64,000 nucleotides of DNA from Sphingomonas taxi (GTDB lineage Bacteria > Pseudomonadota > Alphaproteobacteria > Sphingomonadales > Sphingomonadaceae), in assembly GCA_003243195.1 (NCBI GenBank), contig QFQI01000009.1:1-64000 (forward strand), read 5' to 3'. Shown one piece after another: positions 29,706 through 39,800 of the stretch. The notes beneath the pieces were generated by a model. That model searched no databases, was not told where the DNA came from, and was given only the letters and a program-made list of their open reading frames with translations. A program made the position numbers and the translations under genes. Each line of letters begins with the position of its first letter. Within the stretch, counting starts at the first letter, position 1.

Positions 29706-30863
29706 TCACGCCGGTCTCGCGCGTGTCGCGCGCGCCTCGGCGGTCAGCACCAGTTCGGCGGCGAGCAGCGCACCGTCCTGATCCTGCGCCACCGAGGTCC
29801 GCTCGACGATGTCGTTCACAAACTGCGGCCCGAACGGCAGCGGCACCTTCGAACAATCCAGGTAACGCGCGCCCTTGCGATCGGCGATGAACAGGTGGTT
29901 GCCGCCGGGCCGCCCGGCGATGTCGACATATTTGCGCAGCTCGATATAGCCCTCGGTGCCGAGGATGAAGAGGCGGCCGTCGCCCCAGGTGGGCAGGCCG
30001 TCCGGCGTGAACCAGTCGACGCGGACATAGCCCGTCCCGCCGTCGCCGTTCAGCACCATGTCGCCGAAATCCTCGAACGCGGGATGTTCCGGATTGCCGA
30101 AATTGCCGGTCTGCGATGCGACGACGTGCGCGCGCCGGCTGCCGGTCAGATACACGAACTGGTCGGCCTGATGGCTGCCGACGTCGGTCAGGATACCGCC
30201 GTTCTGCGCCGGATCCCAGAACCATGAAGGACGGCCGGGCGCGGACAGCCGGTGCGGCGCGAGGTTGACCGTCTGGATCACCCGCCCGATCGCGCCGTCA
30301 TGCACCAATTGCCCGGCCATCACCGCGGCGGGCACCTCCAGCCGCTCGGAATACATGATCCCGTATTTGCGCCCCGTCTCCGCGATCGCGCGCCGCACCG
30401 CCGCCAGTTGCTCCAGCGTCGTGACGGCGGCCTTGTCGCTCAGGTAGTCCTTGCCCGCGCGCATGACGCGGATGCCCAGCGGCGCGCGCAAGCTGGGGAT
30501 GGCGGCGCTGCACACCAGCTTGATCGCGCGATCCGCCAGGATCTCCTCCTCGCCGCGCGCCAGCTTCGCACCGGGATAACGCCTCCGGAACATCGCGATC
30601 TGCCGGGGATCGGTGGCGTAGAAGCTGGTCAGCACGCCGCCGCCGCGGATCACCGCGTCGGTGATGCCGTAGATGTGGTTGTGGTCCATGCCGATCACCG
30701 CGAACGGCACGCGATATTTCGCGTCGGGCACGGGCTTCGCCACCGCGCCCTCGGTTGGCGCGTCGCCGCGCGTCGCGGATTGCGCGAACGCGTCGCCGGC
30801 CAGCCCGGCCAGCCCCGCGGTGAGACCCATGCCCAAGATGGCGCGGCGGTTGGATTCGGTCAT
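29706..30863 (-). CDS. Gfo/Idh/MocA oxidoreductase with Tat signal (third in operon)
   Basis: A 385-residue NAD(P)-dependent sugar oxidoreductase. The N-terminus SNRRAILGMGLTAGLAGLAG followed by DAFAQ is a twin-arginine signal, so it works in the periplasm with its cofactor already bound. The nucleotide-binding part is divergent (VPFAVIGMDHNHIYGITDAV), while GILTDVGSHQADQFVYLTG matches the C-terminal GFO_IDH_MocA domain with the catalytic-region histidine. The ATG has GGAAAGG upstream. It ends the island operon, 14 bases after the second oxidoreductase. Confidence 0.88.
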   Translation of the reverse strand: MTESNRRAILGMGLTAGLAGLAGDAFAQSATRGDAPTEGAVAKPVPDAKYRVPFAVIGMDHNHIYGITDAVIRGGGVLTSFYATDPRQIAMFRRRYPGAKLARGEEEILADRAIKLVCSAAIPSLRAPLGIRVMRAGKDYLSDKAAVTTLEQLAAVRRAIAETGRKYGIMYSERLEVPAAVMAGQLVHDGAIGRVIQTVNLAPHRLSAPGRPSWFWDPAQNGGILTDVGSHQADQFVYLTGSRRAHVVASQTGNFGNPEHPAFEDFGDMVLNGDGGTGYVRVDWFTPDGLPTWGDGRLFILGTEGYIELRKYVDIAGRPGGNHLFIADRKGARYLDCSKVPLPFGPQFVNDIVERTSVAQDQDGALLAAELVLTAEARATRARPA

Positions 30864-30877
30864 GTCGGCACCTTTCC

Positions 30878-32137
30878 TCAGATCGTCACGAGCACGGTCG
30901 GCCACGTCATCGCCTCACCGCGATCCATCGCCTGTTCACCCAGCAGCGACGCGACGCTGGCGTGATACGCCTGATGGAGCAGCCCGGGCAGCGGCTTGCC
31001 CGATCGCACCGCCTCGCCGAACCCCTCGAACTGCAGCATCGTCTCGTCATATTCGCCCCAGCCGAGCGACTCGCCGGGCGTGGTAACGGGCAGCTCCGGG
31101 AACCAGGTCGCGCCGCCGATCGGCACAGTGCGCTTGTGCCCGCGCTTCACATCCGCCTGCATCCGCTGGAGCGCCAGCGTGCGTGTCGGAATCTCCTCAT
31201 AGATACGGCCGAGTTCGGGTTCGATCGTCCCCTTGCTGCCCTGGATCTGCTCCTCGCAGCCGTATCGCGCATTGTTGAGCAGCGAGGTGTAGATGACCTT
31301 CCGTCCGCCGGGATATTCGTAGATCAGCGCGACATGGTCATAGACCTCGCGGCCATCCTTCCAGAAACAGATGCTGCCCGAACCGATCACGCGCGTCGGC
31401 GCCGCGTCGAGGAACCAGTTGCCGACCTGCAACTGGTGCGTCGCCAGCTCGGTCATCAACCCGGCCGAACTGTCGCGATACAGCCGCCAGTTGATGCGGC
31501 GGTCATCGCTGTCCGCCGGCACCGGGCGGCGCCAGCTGGTGTTGCGGTGCCAACTGGCTCGGATCTGCGTGACGGTGCCGATCTCCCCGGCCTTCACGCG
31601 GCGCAGCGCGTTGAGGTAGGTCGGGTGGAACATGCGCTGGTGCCCTATCTGCAGCACCTTGCCGCTGGCCTGCGCGCGCGTCACCATCGCACCGCAATCC
31701 GCGATCGTGCGCGCCATCGCCTTCTCGCACCAGACATGCAGCCCGGCGTCGAACGCGTCGAAGCTGTGTCGCGCATGCAGGTGCAGCGGCGTCGCGATCA
31801 CCACCGCGTCCAGTCCGCCCGCATCCAGCATCGCGCGGTGATCGGCGAAGCCCGGAACGCCGGCCGCGACCCATTGCCGCGCCTTGAGCAGATGCGGCGC
31901 ATAGGTGTCGCAGATCGCGGCGACGGTGCAGTTGCGCGTCTTGGCGATGTTCTGGATCAGCGTCCGGCCGCGATCACCGGTGCCGATCACGCCCAGTCGG
32001 ACCTTGCCGCCGGCGGGTGCCGCGCCCGCCGCGATCGCGGCCCATGGCGTCGCGCCCGCCATCGCGGTTCCCGCCGTGGCCAGCAGCACGCGGTCGAGGA
32101 ACGACCGGCGCGTGAGATCGAAGTCCTTTTCGGTCAT
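30878..32137 (-). CDS. Gfo/Idh/MocA oxidoreductase with Tat signal (second in operon)
   Basis: A 419-residue exported oxidoreductase. LTRRSFLDRVLLATAGTAMA is a classical twin-arginine signal. The Rossmann motif is VRLGVIGTGDRGRTLIQNIA, the lysine-bearing motif is VWCEKAMARTIADC (canonical EKP has Ala instead of Pro), and LMTELATHQLQVGNWFLDA carries the catalytic-region His. Family members such as glucose-fructose oxidoreductase and C3-dehydrogenases of glycosides share this plan. Its ATG overlaps the apbE stop (ATGA). The substrate is inferred from the operon. Confidence 0.9.
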   Translation of the reverse strand: MTEKDFDLTRRSFLDRVLLATAGTAMAGATPWAAIAAGAAPAGGKVRLGVIGTGDRGRTLIQNIAKTRNCTVAAICDTYAPHLLKARQWVAAGVPGFADHRAMLDAGGLDAVVIATPLHLHARHSFDAFDAGLHVWCEKAMARTIADCGAMVTRAQASGKVLQIGHQRMFHPTYLNALRRVKAGEIGTVTQIRASWHRNTSWRRPVPADSDDRRINWRLYRDSSAGLMTELATHQLQVGNWFLDAAPTRVIGSGSICFWKDGREVYDHVALIYEYPGGRKVIYTSLLNNARYGCEEQIQGSKGTIEPELGRIYEEIPTRTLALQRMQADVKRGHKRTVPIGGATWFPELPVTTPGESLGWGEYDETMLQFEGFGEAVRSGKPLPGLLHQAYHASVASLLGEQAMDRGEAMTWPTVLVTI

Positions 32138-32982
32138 TCCATGAGTGTCCCGCCTGATGGGGTTGCCGCAAGATCGAACAGCATCCGGCGCCGGTCGCGC
32201 AGCCGCGCCGCCTGCGCGTCGTCGGCGACGATCAGCGCGGTGCTGAACATTTCCGCGCGCGACCCGCTGCGGTCCACGACGATCGCGCAGCGCGCCGCCG
32301 TCACCACCGACCCGTCGGTCGGCCGGATCATCGCCGCCCGTTCCGGCGCCAGCGTTCCGTCGCCGACCGTGGCGGAGATCGACAGCGCCTCGTCGACCAG
32401 CTCGACCTCCGCGAGCACGCGCCCGGCCCGCAGGGGATCGGGGACCGCGAACGGCCAGCCGCCGCCCAGCGGGTGTTCACCCACCACCGCGATCGAGCTC
32501 TCGCCCGCCGACAGCACTGCGCAGGCCACGCCCGCGTCGCGCAACGCCGCACCGGCGCGATCCAGCGCGAACCCCTTGCCGAACCCGCCGAAATCGAGCG
32601 CGAGCGGCACCGCCGCCGCGATCCGCGCCGTGGCCGCGTCGAACCGCACGTCGCGCCACCCGGCCGCGCCCGTGCGTGGATCGGCGGCCGGATCGAACAG
32701 ACCCAGCGTCGCCGCCTGCGCCGCCTGTATCTGCGTCAGCGCATCGAGCAGCACGGGATCGTCGACCGGCGCCTCCCGGCCCGCGCGCAGCGCCTCGTTC
32801 ATCGCGGTCGCCGCCGACGGACGATGAATGGTCAGCGCATCGTCCACCGCCTCGATCGCGCGGCGCGCCGCTGCCAGCGCGTCCCCGTCGCCGGGACCGA
32901 AGCGGTGGATCTCCACGCGCGTGCCCATCGCGAGGAAACACGCGATCCCGCTGGCGGGCTTCGCGCGCGCGACCGGCGTCAT
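32134..32982 (-). CDS. apbE: FAD:protein FMN transferase (ApbE family)
   Basis: ApbE attaches FMN through a phosphoester bond to Thr/Ser of target flavoproteins. The 282-residue protein has the N-terminal FLAMGTRVEIHRFG, DDALTIHRPSAATAMN (where most have S.Y...SE), and the signature ALDFGGFGKGFALDRAG. No lipobox or signal peptide is present, so a cytosolic location is suggested, unlike many ApbE proteins. The start is uncertain: ATG 32982 follows the upstream stop by 14 bases with only a poor binding site. No flavinylation target with an evident S/T-G-A-S/T site lies in the island. Confidence 0.85.
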   Translation of the reverse strand: MTPVARAKPASGIACFLAMGTRVEIHRFGPGDGDALAAARRAIEAVDDALTIHRPSAATAMNEALRAGREAPVDDPVLLDALTQIQAAQAATLGLFDPAADPRTGAAGWRDVRFDAATARIAAAVPLALDFGGFGKGFALDRAGAALRDAGVACAVLSAGESSIAVVGEHPLGGGWPFAVPDPLRAGRVLAEVELVDEALSISATVGDGTLAPERAAMIRPTDGSVVTAARCAIVVDRSGSRAEMFSTALIVADDAQAARLRDRRRMLFDLAATPSGGTLME

Positions 32983-32996
32983 GGCCACGAGCGGCG

Positions 32997-34310
32997 TCAG
33001 GCCTTGACCTCCCAGCCCGGCTGGTAATCGACCGACCACCATTTCATCGCCGCCGCGTCGGCCGGCTTGCCGGTGGCGGGATCGACGCTCAGCACGCGGC
33101 CGGTGCGATAGGCCATGTTGCCCAGATGGCACAATGTGGTGCTGATATGCCCTTCCGCGATCGGCGAGGCGAGCGTGGCGGCGCGTCCGCGGATCACGTC
33201 CACGAAGTTGCCGGCATGATAGACGTCCAGCGCGCCCTCCCCCACGGTGCCGGTCGTTTCCGAACTCGCCGGCGCGGTCACCGCGCGGACCGGCTTGCCC
33301 GCCAGGTCGAACAGTTCGAACCCGTTGCGATCGACCACGGCGGACCCCTTCGTGCCCAGCAACAGCACGCCGCGCCCGCGCCCATAGGTCAACTGGCCGT
33401 TGCAGCTCTGACCGTTCCAGCGGATCGCGCGATCGCCATCGTAGAGCAGGTCGAGCGCGAGCGCGTCGTACATCTCCCAGTCGTCGCCCTTGTAGAAGTG
33501 CCGCGCGCCGCGTGCCGACACTGTGTGGGGATAGGCCACGCCCATCAGCCAGCGCGCGACGTCGAGTTCGTGCATCGCATTGTTGCAGATCTCGCCGGTG
33601 CCGTACTTCCAGAACCAGTGCCAGTTGTAATGGACCAGGTTCGAGCGGTACGGCCCGCGCGGGCGCGGCCCCTGCCACATGTCCCAGTTCAGATTGGCGG
33701 GCGGCGGCACCTCCGTCCCGTTGCCGATCGAGGCGCGGTTGTTCGCATACCACGCCTGCGCCTCGTAGACGTCGCCCAGTTCGCCCGCGCGGATCAGCGT
33801 GGCGAGTTGCTGCGTCTCGCGGCTGGAGCGTTGCTGGTTGCCGACCTGAAGCTGGCGCCCGGTGCGCTTCTGCGTCGCGATCAGCGCCTCGCCCTCGGCC
33901 GGCGCGATGCCGATCGGCTTCTCGATATAGCAATGATGGCCGGAATCCATCGCGTCGATCGCCAGCTTCGCATGCCAGTGGTCGGGCGTCGCGACCGTCA
34001 CGATGTCGACCGCCTTGCGATCGAGCAGCCGGCGATAGTCGCCCTCGGTCTTCACGCCTGTGAAGCCCTTGGCGGCAAACGCCGCGGCGCGCTTGGCCAG
34101 CACGTCGGAGTCGACATCGACCAGATGCGTGACGGCGACGTTGGGCTGCTTGGAAAAGGCACTCATATGCGCCTGCCCGCGCCCGTTCACGCCGACCACC
34201 GCGACGCGCAGCCGGTCGTTCGCGCCCCTGACCCGCGCGTAGCTGCGCGCGCTCATCGCGGTGGCCAGCGCCGCGCCACCACCCGCCATCATCGTGCGAC
34301 GATCAAGCAT
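32997..34310 (-). CDS. Gfo/Idh/MocA oxidoreductase (first in operon)
   Basis: A 437-residue oxidoreductase. LDRRTMMAGGGAALATAMSA looks like a twin-arginine signal. The Rossmann motif LRVAVVGVNGRGQAHMSAF, the YIEKPIGIAPAEGEALI Lys-Pro motif, and EICNNAMHELDVARWLMG with a catalytic-region His are all in place. It resembles the oxidoreductases often found beside DUF1080 proteins. GGGAGGG lies upstream of the ATG, 14 bases after the DUF1080 gene. It likely oxidises a glycoside hydroxyl to a keto group in the periplasm; that substrate is inferred. Confidence 0.92.
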   Translation of the reverse strand: MLDRRTMMAGGGAALATAMSARSYARVRGANDRLRVAVVGVNGRGQAHMSAFSKQPNVAVTHLVDVDSDVLAKRAAAFAAKGFTGVKTEGDYRRLLDRKAVDIVTVATPDHWHAKLAIDAMDSGHHCYIEKPIGIAPAEGEALIATQKRTGRQLQVGNQQRSSRETQQLATLIRAGELGDVYEAQAWYANNRASIGNGTEVPPPANLNWDMWQGPRPRGPYRSNLVHYNWHWFWKYGTGEICNNAMHELDVARWLMGVAYPHTVSARGARHFYKGDDWEMYDALALDLLYDGDRAIRWNGQSCNGQLTYGRGRGVLLLGTKGSAVVDRNGFELFDLAGKPVRAVTAPASSETTGTVGEGALDVYHAGNFVDVIRGRAATLASPIAEGHISTTLCHLGNMAYRTGRVLSVDPATGKPADAAAMKWWSVDYQPGWEVKA

Positions 34311-34324
34311 CGGTCCACCCTCCC

Positions 34325-35737
34325 TCAATATTCGCGGATCTTGATCGAACGGAAGTCGACCCGGTTGCCGTGATCCTGCAACAGGATCGGCCCCGCCGGA
34401 CGTTCGCCGAAGCCCGGCCATTTCGCGTATTTGCTCTGCGCGACCAGCGCGCGGAACGCCGGCGACCCACGTTCATATTCGACGACCTTGAAGCCGTTCA
34501 GCCAATGTTCGACGTGCCGGCCGCGGCTGACCAGCACGGCGCGGTTCCACTCGCCGGGCGGGTTGACGCGCTTGCCGGGACTGTCGGGGTCCGACAGGTT
34601 GCGCGCCGGGATCAGGTCGTACAGCGACGCCAGCGTGCGATTACCGTCGCGGCCCATTTTCGCATCGGGATGGCGCGCATCGTCGAGCAACTGATATTCC
34701 AGCCCGATCGCCGAGCCTTCGCCCTTCGACAATTCGGGGTCGACGAAATATTTGATCCCGCTGTTCGCCCCCTCGGTCAGCCGGAAATCGACCGACAGTT
34801 CGAAATCGCGGTAATCGCGCGTCGTGGCGATGTCGCCGCCATTGGCCGATTCCGCGCCGTCGCTGCCCTCGACGGTCAGCAGCCCGTTCGCCATCGTCCA
34901 GCCCCTAGCCGGGAACCCCGCCGCCTTAGCGCTCTTCCAGCCCGCGCCGGTGCGACCGTCCCACAACAGCTTCCAGCCAGCGCGCCGCTCGCCGTGGGAC
35001 AGGCGGTTGGAAAGCCATCCCTGCTGCGGAAGCCCGGTTTCCGGCAGCGCGAAGCGCGCAGGGCGATCGGTAATCATCCGCACGTTGCGGAAGCGTACTT
35101 CCGGGTGGCGGGCAGCATCGGCGTCGGGGATCGCATGGACCTGGAAGGCGATGAAGCCGCGCGCATCCATGTCGTCGACCACATCCGCCGCCGGGACGCC
35201 GTTCACCCATGTGCGCAGCCGGTTGCCGATCGCCTCGACCCGGTAGTGGTTCCAGTCACCCGAGCGGAACGTGCGGCGCGCGGCATCGTTGCGGCCCAGC
35301 GTGTAGAGCCATTGCCGGCGCTGCTCGTCATACAGTCCGCCGCTCCACGCCCGCTTCGTCGGGTCGATCTCCGCCTGATAGCCGTGGACGACCCCATTGC
35401 GGTAATCCGGCCGGCTCTGGCCGCGGATCATCACCCCGGAGTTCAGCGCCGGATCGGTCCGCGCGTTGAATTCGATGATGAAGTCGCCGTAGCGCGCGTC
35501 CGACACCAGCCAGCTATTGGTCTTGCCCGGCTCCGCGCGGCCGACCAGCTCGCCGTTGGCGACCGTATAGGTCGCATTCCCACCGACCGCATGCCAACCC
35601 GCCAGCCCGTCGCGCGGCGTCACGTCGCGCCATGGCGCCGCCGCCCGCTGTGCCTGCACCATCGGTGGCGCGATCCCCGCCGCCATCACCGGCGCGAACG
35701 CCGCCGCCAGCACCGCCATTCCCCGCACCATCGTCAT
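34325..35737 (-). CDS. Exported protein with two DUF1080 (3-keto-disaccharide hydrolase) domains
   Basis: A 470-residue protein with a signal peptide (MTMVRGMAVLAAAFAPVMAA) and two tandem DUF1080 jelly-roll domains, about residues 34-215 (GLAGWHAVGGNATYTVANGE, GVMIRGQSRPDYRNGVVHGYQ) and 245-470 (KLLWDGRTGAGWKSAKA, FELSVDFRLTEGANSGIKYF). Characterised family members cleave 3-keto-glycosides made by Gfo/Idh/MocA dehydrogenases. It is the first gene of the five-gene operon and is divergent from the GntR regulator, with a FadR-type operator between them. AAGG precedes the ATG. Confidence 0.9.
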   Translation of the reverse strand: MTMVRGMAVLAAAFAPVMAAGIAPPMVQAQRAAAPWRDVTPRDGLAGWHAVGGNATYTVANGELVGRAEPGKTNSWLVSDARYGDFIIEFNARTDPALNSGVMIRGQSRPDYRNGVVHGYQAEIDPTKRAWSGGLYDEQRRQWLYTLGRNDAARRTFRSGDWNHYRVEAIGNRLRTWVNGVPAADVVDDMDARGFIAFQVHAIPDADAARHPEVRFRNVRMITDRPARFALPETGLPQQGWLSNRLSHGERRAGWKLLWDGRTGAGWKSAKAAGFPARGWTMANGLLTVEGSDGAESANGGDIATTRDYRDFELSVDFRLTEGANSGIKYFVDPELSKGEGSAIGLEYQLLDDARHPDAKMGRDGNRTLASLYDLIPARNLSDPDSPGKRVNPPGEWNRAVLVSRGRHVEHWLNGFKVVEYERGSPAFRALVAQSKYAKWPGFGERPAGPILLQDHGNRVDFRSIKIREY

Positions 35738-35847
35738 GCGCCTTGCCCCGCCTGGGCGTTCGGTCCGCTGCCGTGATGGGACAGCGGCCTTCGCCGGTTT
35801 CGTTATCCCGGATGCTGTCGCATCTCTCCTGCCACCGACCCTAAATC

Positions 35848-35860
35848 GTGGTCCGACCAC
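35848..35860. promoter_or_regulatory. FadR-type GntR operator
   Basis: GTGGTCCGACCAC is a perfect dyad. Its core TGGTCCGACCA fits the FadR-subfamily consensus TNGTNNNACNA exactly. It lies in the 228-base divergent region between the DUF1080 operon (starts 35737) and the GntR gene (starts 35966), about 110 bases from each start, so one bound dimer could control both. Confidence 0.75.
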
Positions 35861-35965
35861 ATGCAAGCGAGATGTCAGAGTGGTTGGCGAGACATCGACT
35901 TTGGGCTACAGCACTGCTTAACCATCGCATCGGGCACCTTGTCCGCTGCGCTTTGAGGACCGGGA

Positions 35966-36712
35966 ATGCGCAAGACGGAAAGCGGCGGCAAATTATACCG
36001 CAGGATCGTCGATGCGATCATGGCCGATATCGCCGCCGGCCAGTACCCCGTTGGCTCGCGCCTCCCGCCGGAGCGCGACCTGACCGAACGGTTCAAGGTG
36101 AGTCGCCCGACGGTGCGTGAGGCGATGATCGCGCTGGAGATGCAGGGCATGGTGGAGGCGCGCAAGGGATCGGGCGTGTTCGTGCTCGCCACCGGCCCGG
36201 CGGAGGCCGACCGGGAACTGGACATCGGCGCGTTCGAAATCACCGAGGCGCGGCGACTGCTGGAAGGCGAGGTCGCGGCGGTCGCCGCGACCGAGATCGA
36301 TGCGGCGCAACTCGCCGAACTGCGCACGTTGCTGGCGCAGATGGAGCAGAGCGACATGGCGGCCGCGGAAGATGCCGACCGTCGTTTCCACATCGCCATT
36401 GCCGAGGCGACGGGCAATGCCGTCATCATCGCCGCGGTCGCCGACTTCTGGGACATGCGGTTCCGCTCCCCGCTGGCGCGCGAGGTGCTGCTGAAGGCCG
36501 GCAGCCTCGGCACGGAAAGCCGCATGGCCGAGCATGGCCGCATCCTCAGCGCACTGGAAGCGCGCTCGCCCGTCGATGCGCGCAACGCGATGCGCGATCA
36601 CCTGACCCGCGTCATCGACCACCTGCTGGACGTGACCGAAACCGAGGCGGTCGAGCGCGCGCGCGCCGAGGCCGAGCAGCGCCGCCACGCGCTCGCGCGG
36701 CGCTCGGTATAA
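35966..36712 (+). CDS. FadR-family GntR transcriptional regulator
   Basis: A 248-residue repressor. The winged-helix domain (residues 8-75: LYRRIVDAIMADIAAGQYPV, LPPERDLTERFKVSRPTVRE) is followed by an FCD ligand domain with the expected metal-binding residues (Asp and His in DRRFHIAIAEATGN, then EHGRIL and RDHLTRV). This subfamily often senses sugar acids or pathway intermediates. It is divergent from the DUF1080 operon and upstream of the TonB receptor, and a perfect family operator lies 106 bases before its start. Confidence 0.93.
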   Translation: MRKTESGGKLYRRIVDAIMADIAAGQYPVGSRLPPERDLTERFKVSRPTVREAMIALEMQGMVEARKGSGVFVLATGPAEADRELDIGAFEITEARRLLEGEVAAVAATEIDAAQLAELRTLLAQMEQSDMAAAEDADRRFHIAIAEATGNAVIIAAVADFWDMRFRSPLAREVLLKAGSLGTESRMAEHGRILSALEARSPVDARNAMRDHLTRVIDHLLDVTETEAVERARAEAEQRRHALARRSV

Positions 36713-36795
36713 CGGCGCGGCAATTCTGTTGTCATGGCTGACTGACGCTGTTATCTGACCTGTAAGGCAAATCGCTCACGCCAATTGGTGAAGCG

Positions 36796-36846
36796 ATGGC
36801 AAGACTGCACAACGCAGCGCGCCGCTATCAGGGAGAGGGCTTTTGA
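36796..36846 (+). CDS. Possible 16-codon leader ORF before the TonB receptor
   Basis: An ATG frame encoding MARLHNAARRYQGEGF ends in a TGA whose first two bases belong to the TTG start of the receptor gene. Its last codons contain the receptor's ribosome binding site (GGGAGAGGG). A weak GGTGA precedes its ATG. Translation of this leader could be coupled to the receptor; it may equally be chance. Confidence 0.3.
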   Translation: MARLHNAARRYQGEGF

Positions 36847-39800
36847 CCAGTCAGCACCGCTACAAGCGTCACCTTCACGTTTCGATCAGCCTGTTGAGCC
36901 TGGCCGCCGCGCATCCGGCGCTGGCGCAGGTCGCCGCCCCGCCCCCCTCCTCCGCCGCCGCATCCGCCGATCAGGATGCCGCGACGACGCCCCCCGACGC
37001 GGCGCAGGTCGACGACATCGTCGTCACCGGCTTCCGCGCGGCGCTGAACAGCGCGCTGAACCAGAAGCGCAACGAAACCGCGGCGATCGACAGCATCGTC
37101 GCGGAGGATATCGGCAAGTTCCCGGATTCGAACCTTGCGGAGTCGATGCAGCGCATCCCCGGCGTGGCGCTGTCGCGCGGCGACGGCGGTGAGGGCCGCA
37201 ACATTTCGGTCCGCGGACTGGGCGCGCAATTCACCCGCGTGCGCATCAACGGCATGGAAGGCGTGTCGCAGGTCAGCGGCAGCGACATTCGCGGCGGCGT
37301 CGCGACGGGGCGCTCGTTCGACTTCGTGACCTTCCCGACCGAGATCTTCTCGGCCTTGTCGGTGCGCAAGACGCTGTCGGCGGACGTGGAGGAAGGATCG
37401 CTGGGCGCGACCGTCGACCTGCGCGCGCCCAAGCCGTTCGACCAGAAGAAGGATTTCGTCTTCTCCGGCACCGCGCGCGGAATCTACAACGACATCCGGA
37501 AGGACGTCGACCCGCGCCTGTCCGCGCTGGTGTCGAAGAAGTTCGGCGACACGTTCGGCATTCTGGGCAGCATCGCCTATTCGAAACGGCATATCGACGA
37601 ATATGCCTATTCCGCGGTCGATGTGGTGCCGACCTACGTCTACGGCCAGGAGGCGCCGTCCAGCGTGCCGCGCGTGGCGACCGATCCGCTGATCGGCGCC
37701 GGCCCCAACCGCTCGCTGATCCTGCCGTTCTGCACGCCGATCGGCTACACCTATCGCGGCGTCGCGGTGAACGGTCCGGCCAGCGGCTATACCCAGCCGA
37801 ACGGCACGCCGATCGGCGCCGACGCCAACAATTGCAGCACCGGCAACCCGCGCACGGGCAATGCCGCCGCCTATGACTATATCATGAGCCGCACCGGCGC
37901 GAACGGACGCCCGGGCGGCGGCGTGTTCCTGCCGCGCCTGCCGCGTCCGGTGAAAAGCAGCCAGGATCAGCAGCGGCTCGCCGGATCGCTGACGCTGCAA
38001 TGGAAGCCGAGCGACAACACCGACATTTCGGTCGACGGGCTGTATTCGCGCTTCAAGGTCAACCGGCTCGACACGATGTTCGATGCGCGATCGTTCGGCC
38101 GCGCGATCTCGAACAACGGCCAGCCGCTCACGTCGGTGCGCGAGATCGAGGTCGACGACAACGGCTCGCTGATCCACGGCCTGTTCGATGGCGTCGACCT
38201 GCGCTCGGAGATGCAGGACGAACGGTTCACGTCCGAATATCGTCAGGTCAACCTCAACATCGACCATCGCTTTTCGGACACGTTCCGGGTGTTCGGTCTG
38301 GCCGGGATCAACGAATCGCGGCTGGACGTGAACCGCCTGCAGGTGGCGATCGATTCCAACGACACGCGGGACTGGTCGATCGACTTCCGCGACAACCCCG
38401 ACATTCCCAAGATCGGCTATGGCATCGACACCACCAATGCCGCGCTGTTCCGCTATGGCCCCCCGCTCGCCAACGGCGACCAGCAGGGCCAGCTTTCCAA
38501 CTTCATCCGCCGCAACACGATCACCAGCAAGACGTTCGAGCTGAACGGCGAATGGGAGGCCGCGCCGCATTTCACGGTGCAGGTCGGCGGCCAGTATCGC
38601 ACCAACGAATATACCGCGCGCGAGCGCCAGCTTGCCACCAACACACCGCTGGCGCTGCCGTCGGGCGTGTCGCTGGCCAGCCTCACCTTCGTCACCACCG
38701 GCGTGGGCAAGAACCTGGACGGCCAGTTGCAGGATTTCGTGGCGATCGACCCGGACAAGTTCCGCGAGGCGGTCGGGCTGGACAGCTACACCTATTGCAG
38801 CATCGAATGCGCCAAGGGCACCTATGGCGGCGTCGACGAGAAGTACGGCTCCGGCTATCTGATGTTCAAGTTCGACACGCGTGACGTGCTGCCGTTCAAC
38901 CTGCGCGGTGATGCCGGGGTGCGTTACGTCCATACCAGCCTCGACGCCTATGGACCGATCACCACCGCGGCGCCGGCGGGTTCGACCTATCCGTCGCGCT
39001 TCCTGATCTCGAACGTCAGCCGCTCGTACGAGGACTGGCTGCCGTCGATGAACCTCGCGCTGGACGTCACGCCCGATCTCATCGCGCGTGTCTCCGCCTC
39101 GCGGGTCATGTCACGCCCGTCCTATGGACAGTTGATCCCGGCCGGCTCCGCCAATCTGGTGATCCAGACGGCATCGTTCAGCAATCCGTTCCTCGATCCG
39201 ATCCGCGCCAATACGTTCGACGCGTCGCTGGAATGGTATTTCGCGCCCGGCTCGCTGATCTCGCTCGCCTATTTCTACAAGAACATCGAAACCTATATCC
39301 AGACGACCAGCACCAGCGTCGCCTTTCAGGACATCGGCCTGCCGCTGACGCTGCTGAACGGCACGCAGTTGCGCCCGACCGACCTGTTCACCGTCCAGCG
39401 CAGCAACAATACGCCGGGCGGGCCGCTGCGCGGGTTCGAGGTGAACGTCCAGTTGCCGTTCCGCTTCCTGCCCGGCGCGCTCAGCAACTTCGGCGCGCTC
39501 GGCAATTTCACGCGCGTGCGCTCGAACATCAACTATATCATCTCACCCACGCTTTCGCGCACCGCGCCGCTCGTCGGCCTGTCGCCGGAAACGGCCAGCG
39601 GCACGCTCTATTACGAGGACAGCCGGTTCAGCATCCGCTCGACGGTCAACTACCGCGCCGCATTCCTGACCGCGGTGCCGAGCGGATCGGTCGACGCGGA
39701 CTCGACCTCGAACGCCAGCTCGATCTTCGTCGATGCCTCGGCCTCCTACAACATCAGCGACAATCTGAAGCTGATCGCGGAAGTGTCGAACATCACCAAC

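Noticed and set aside
36730..36780. Second GntR site before the TonB receptor (TTATCTGACCTGTAA)
   Set aside because: It has only TTA/TAA ends and does not fit TNGTNNNACNA.
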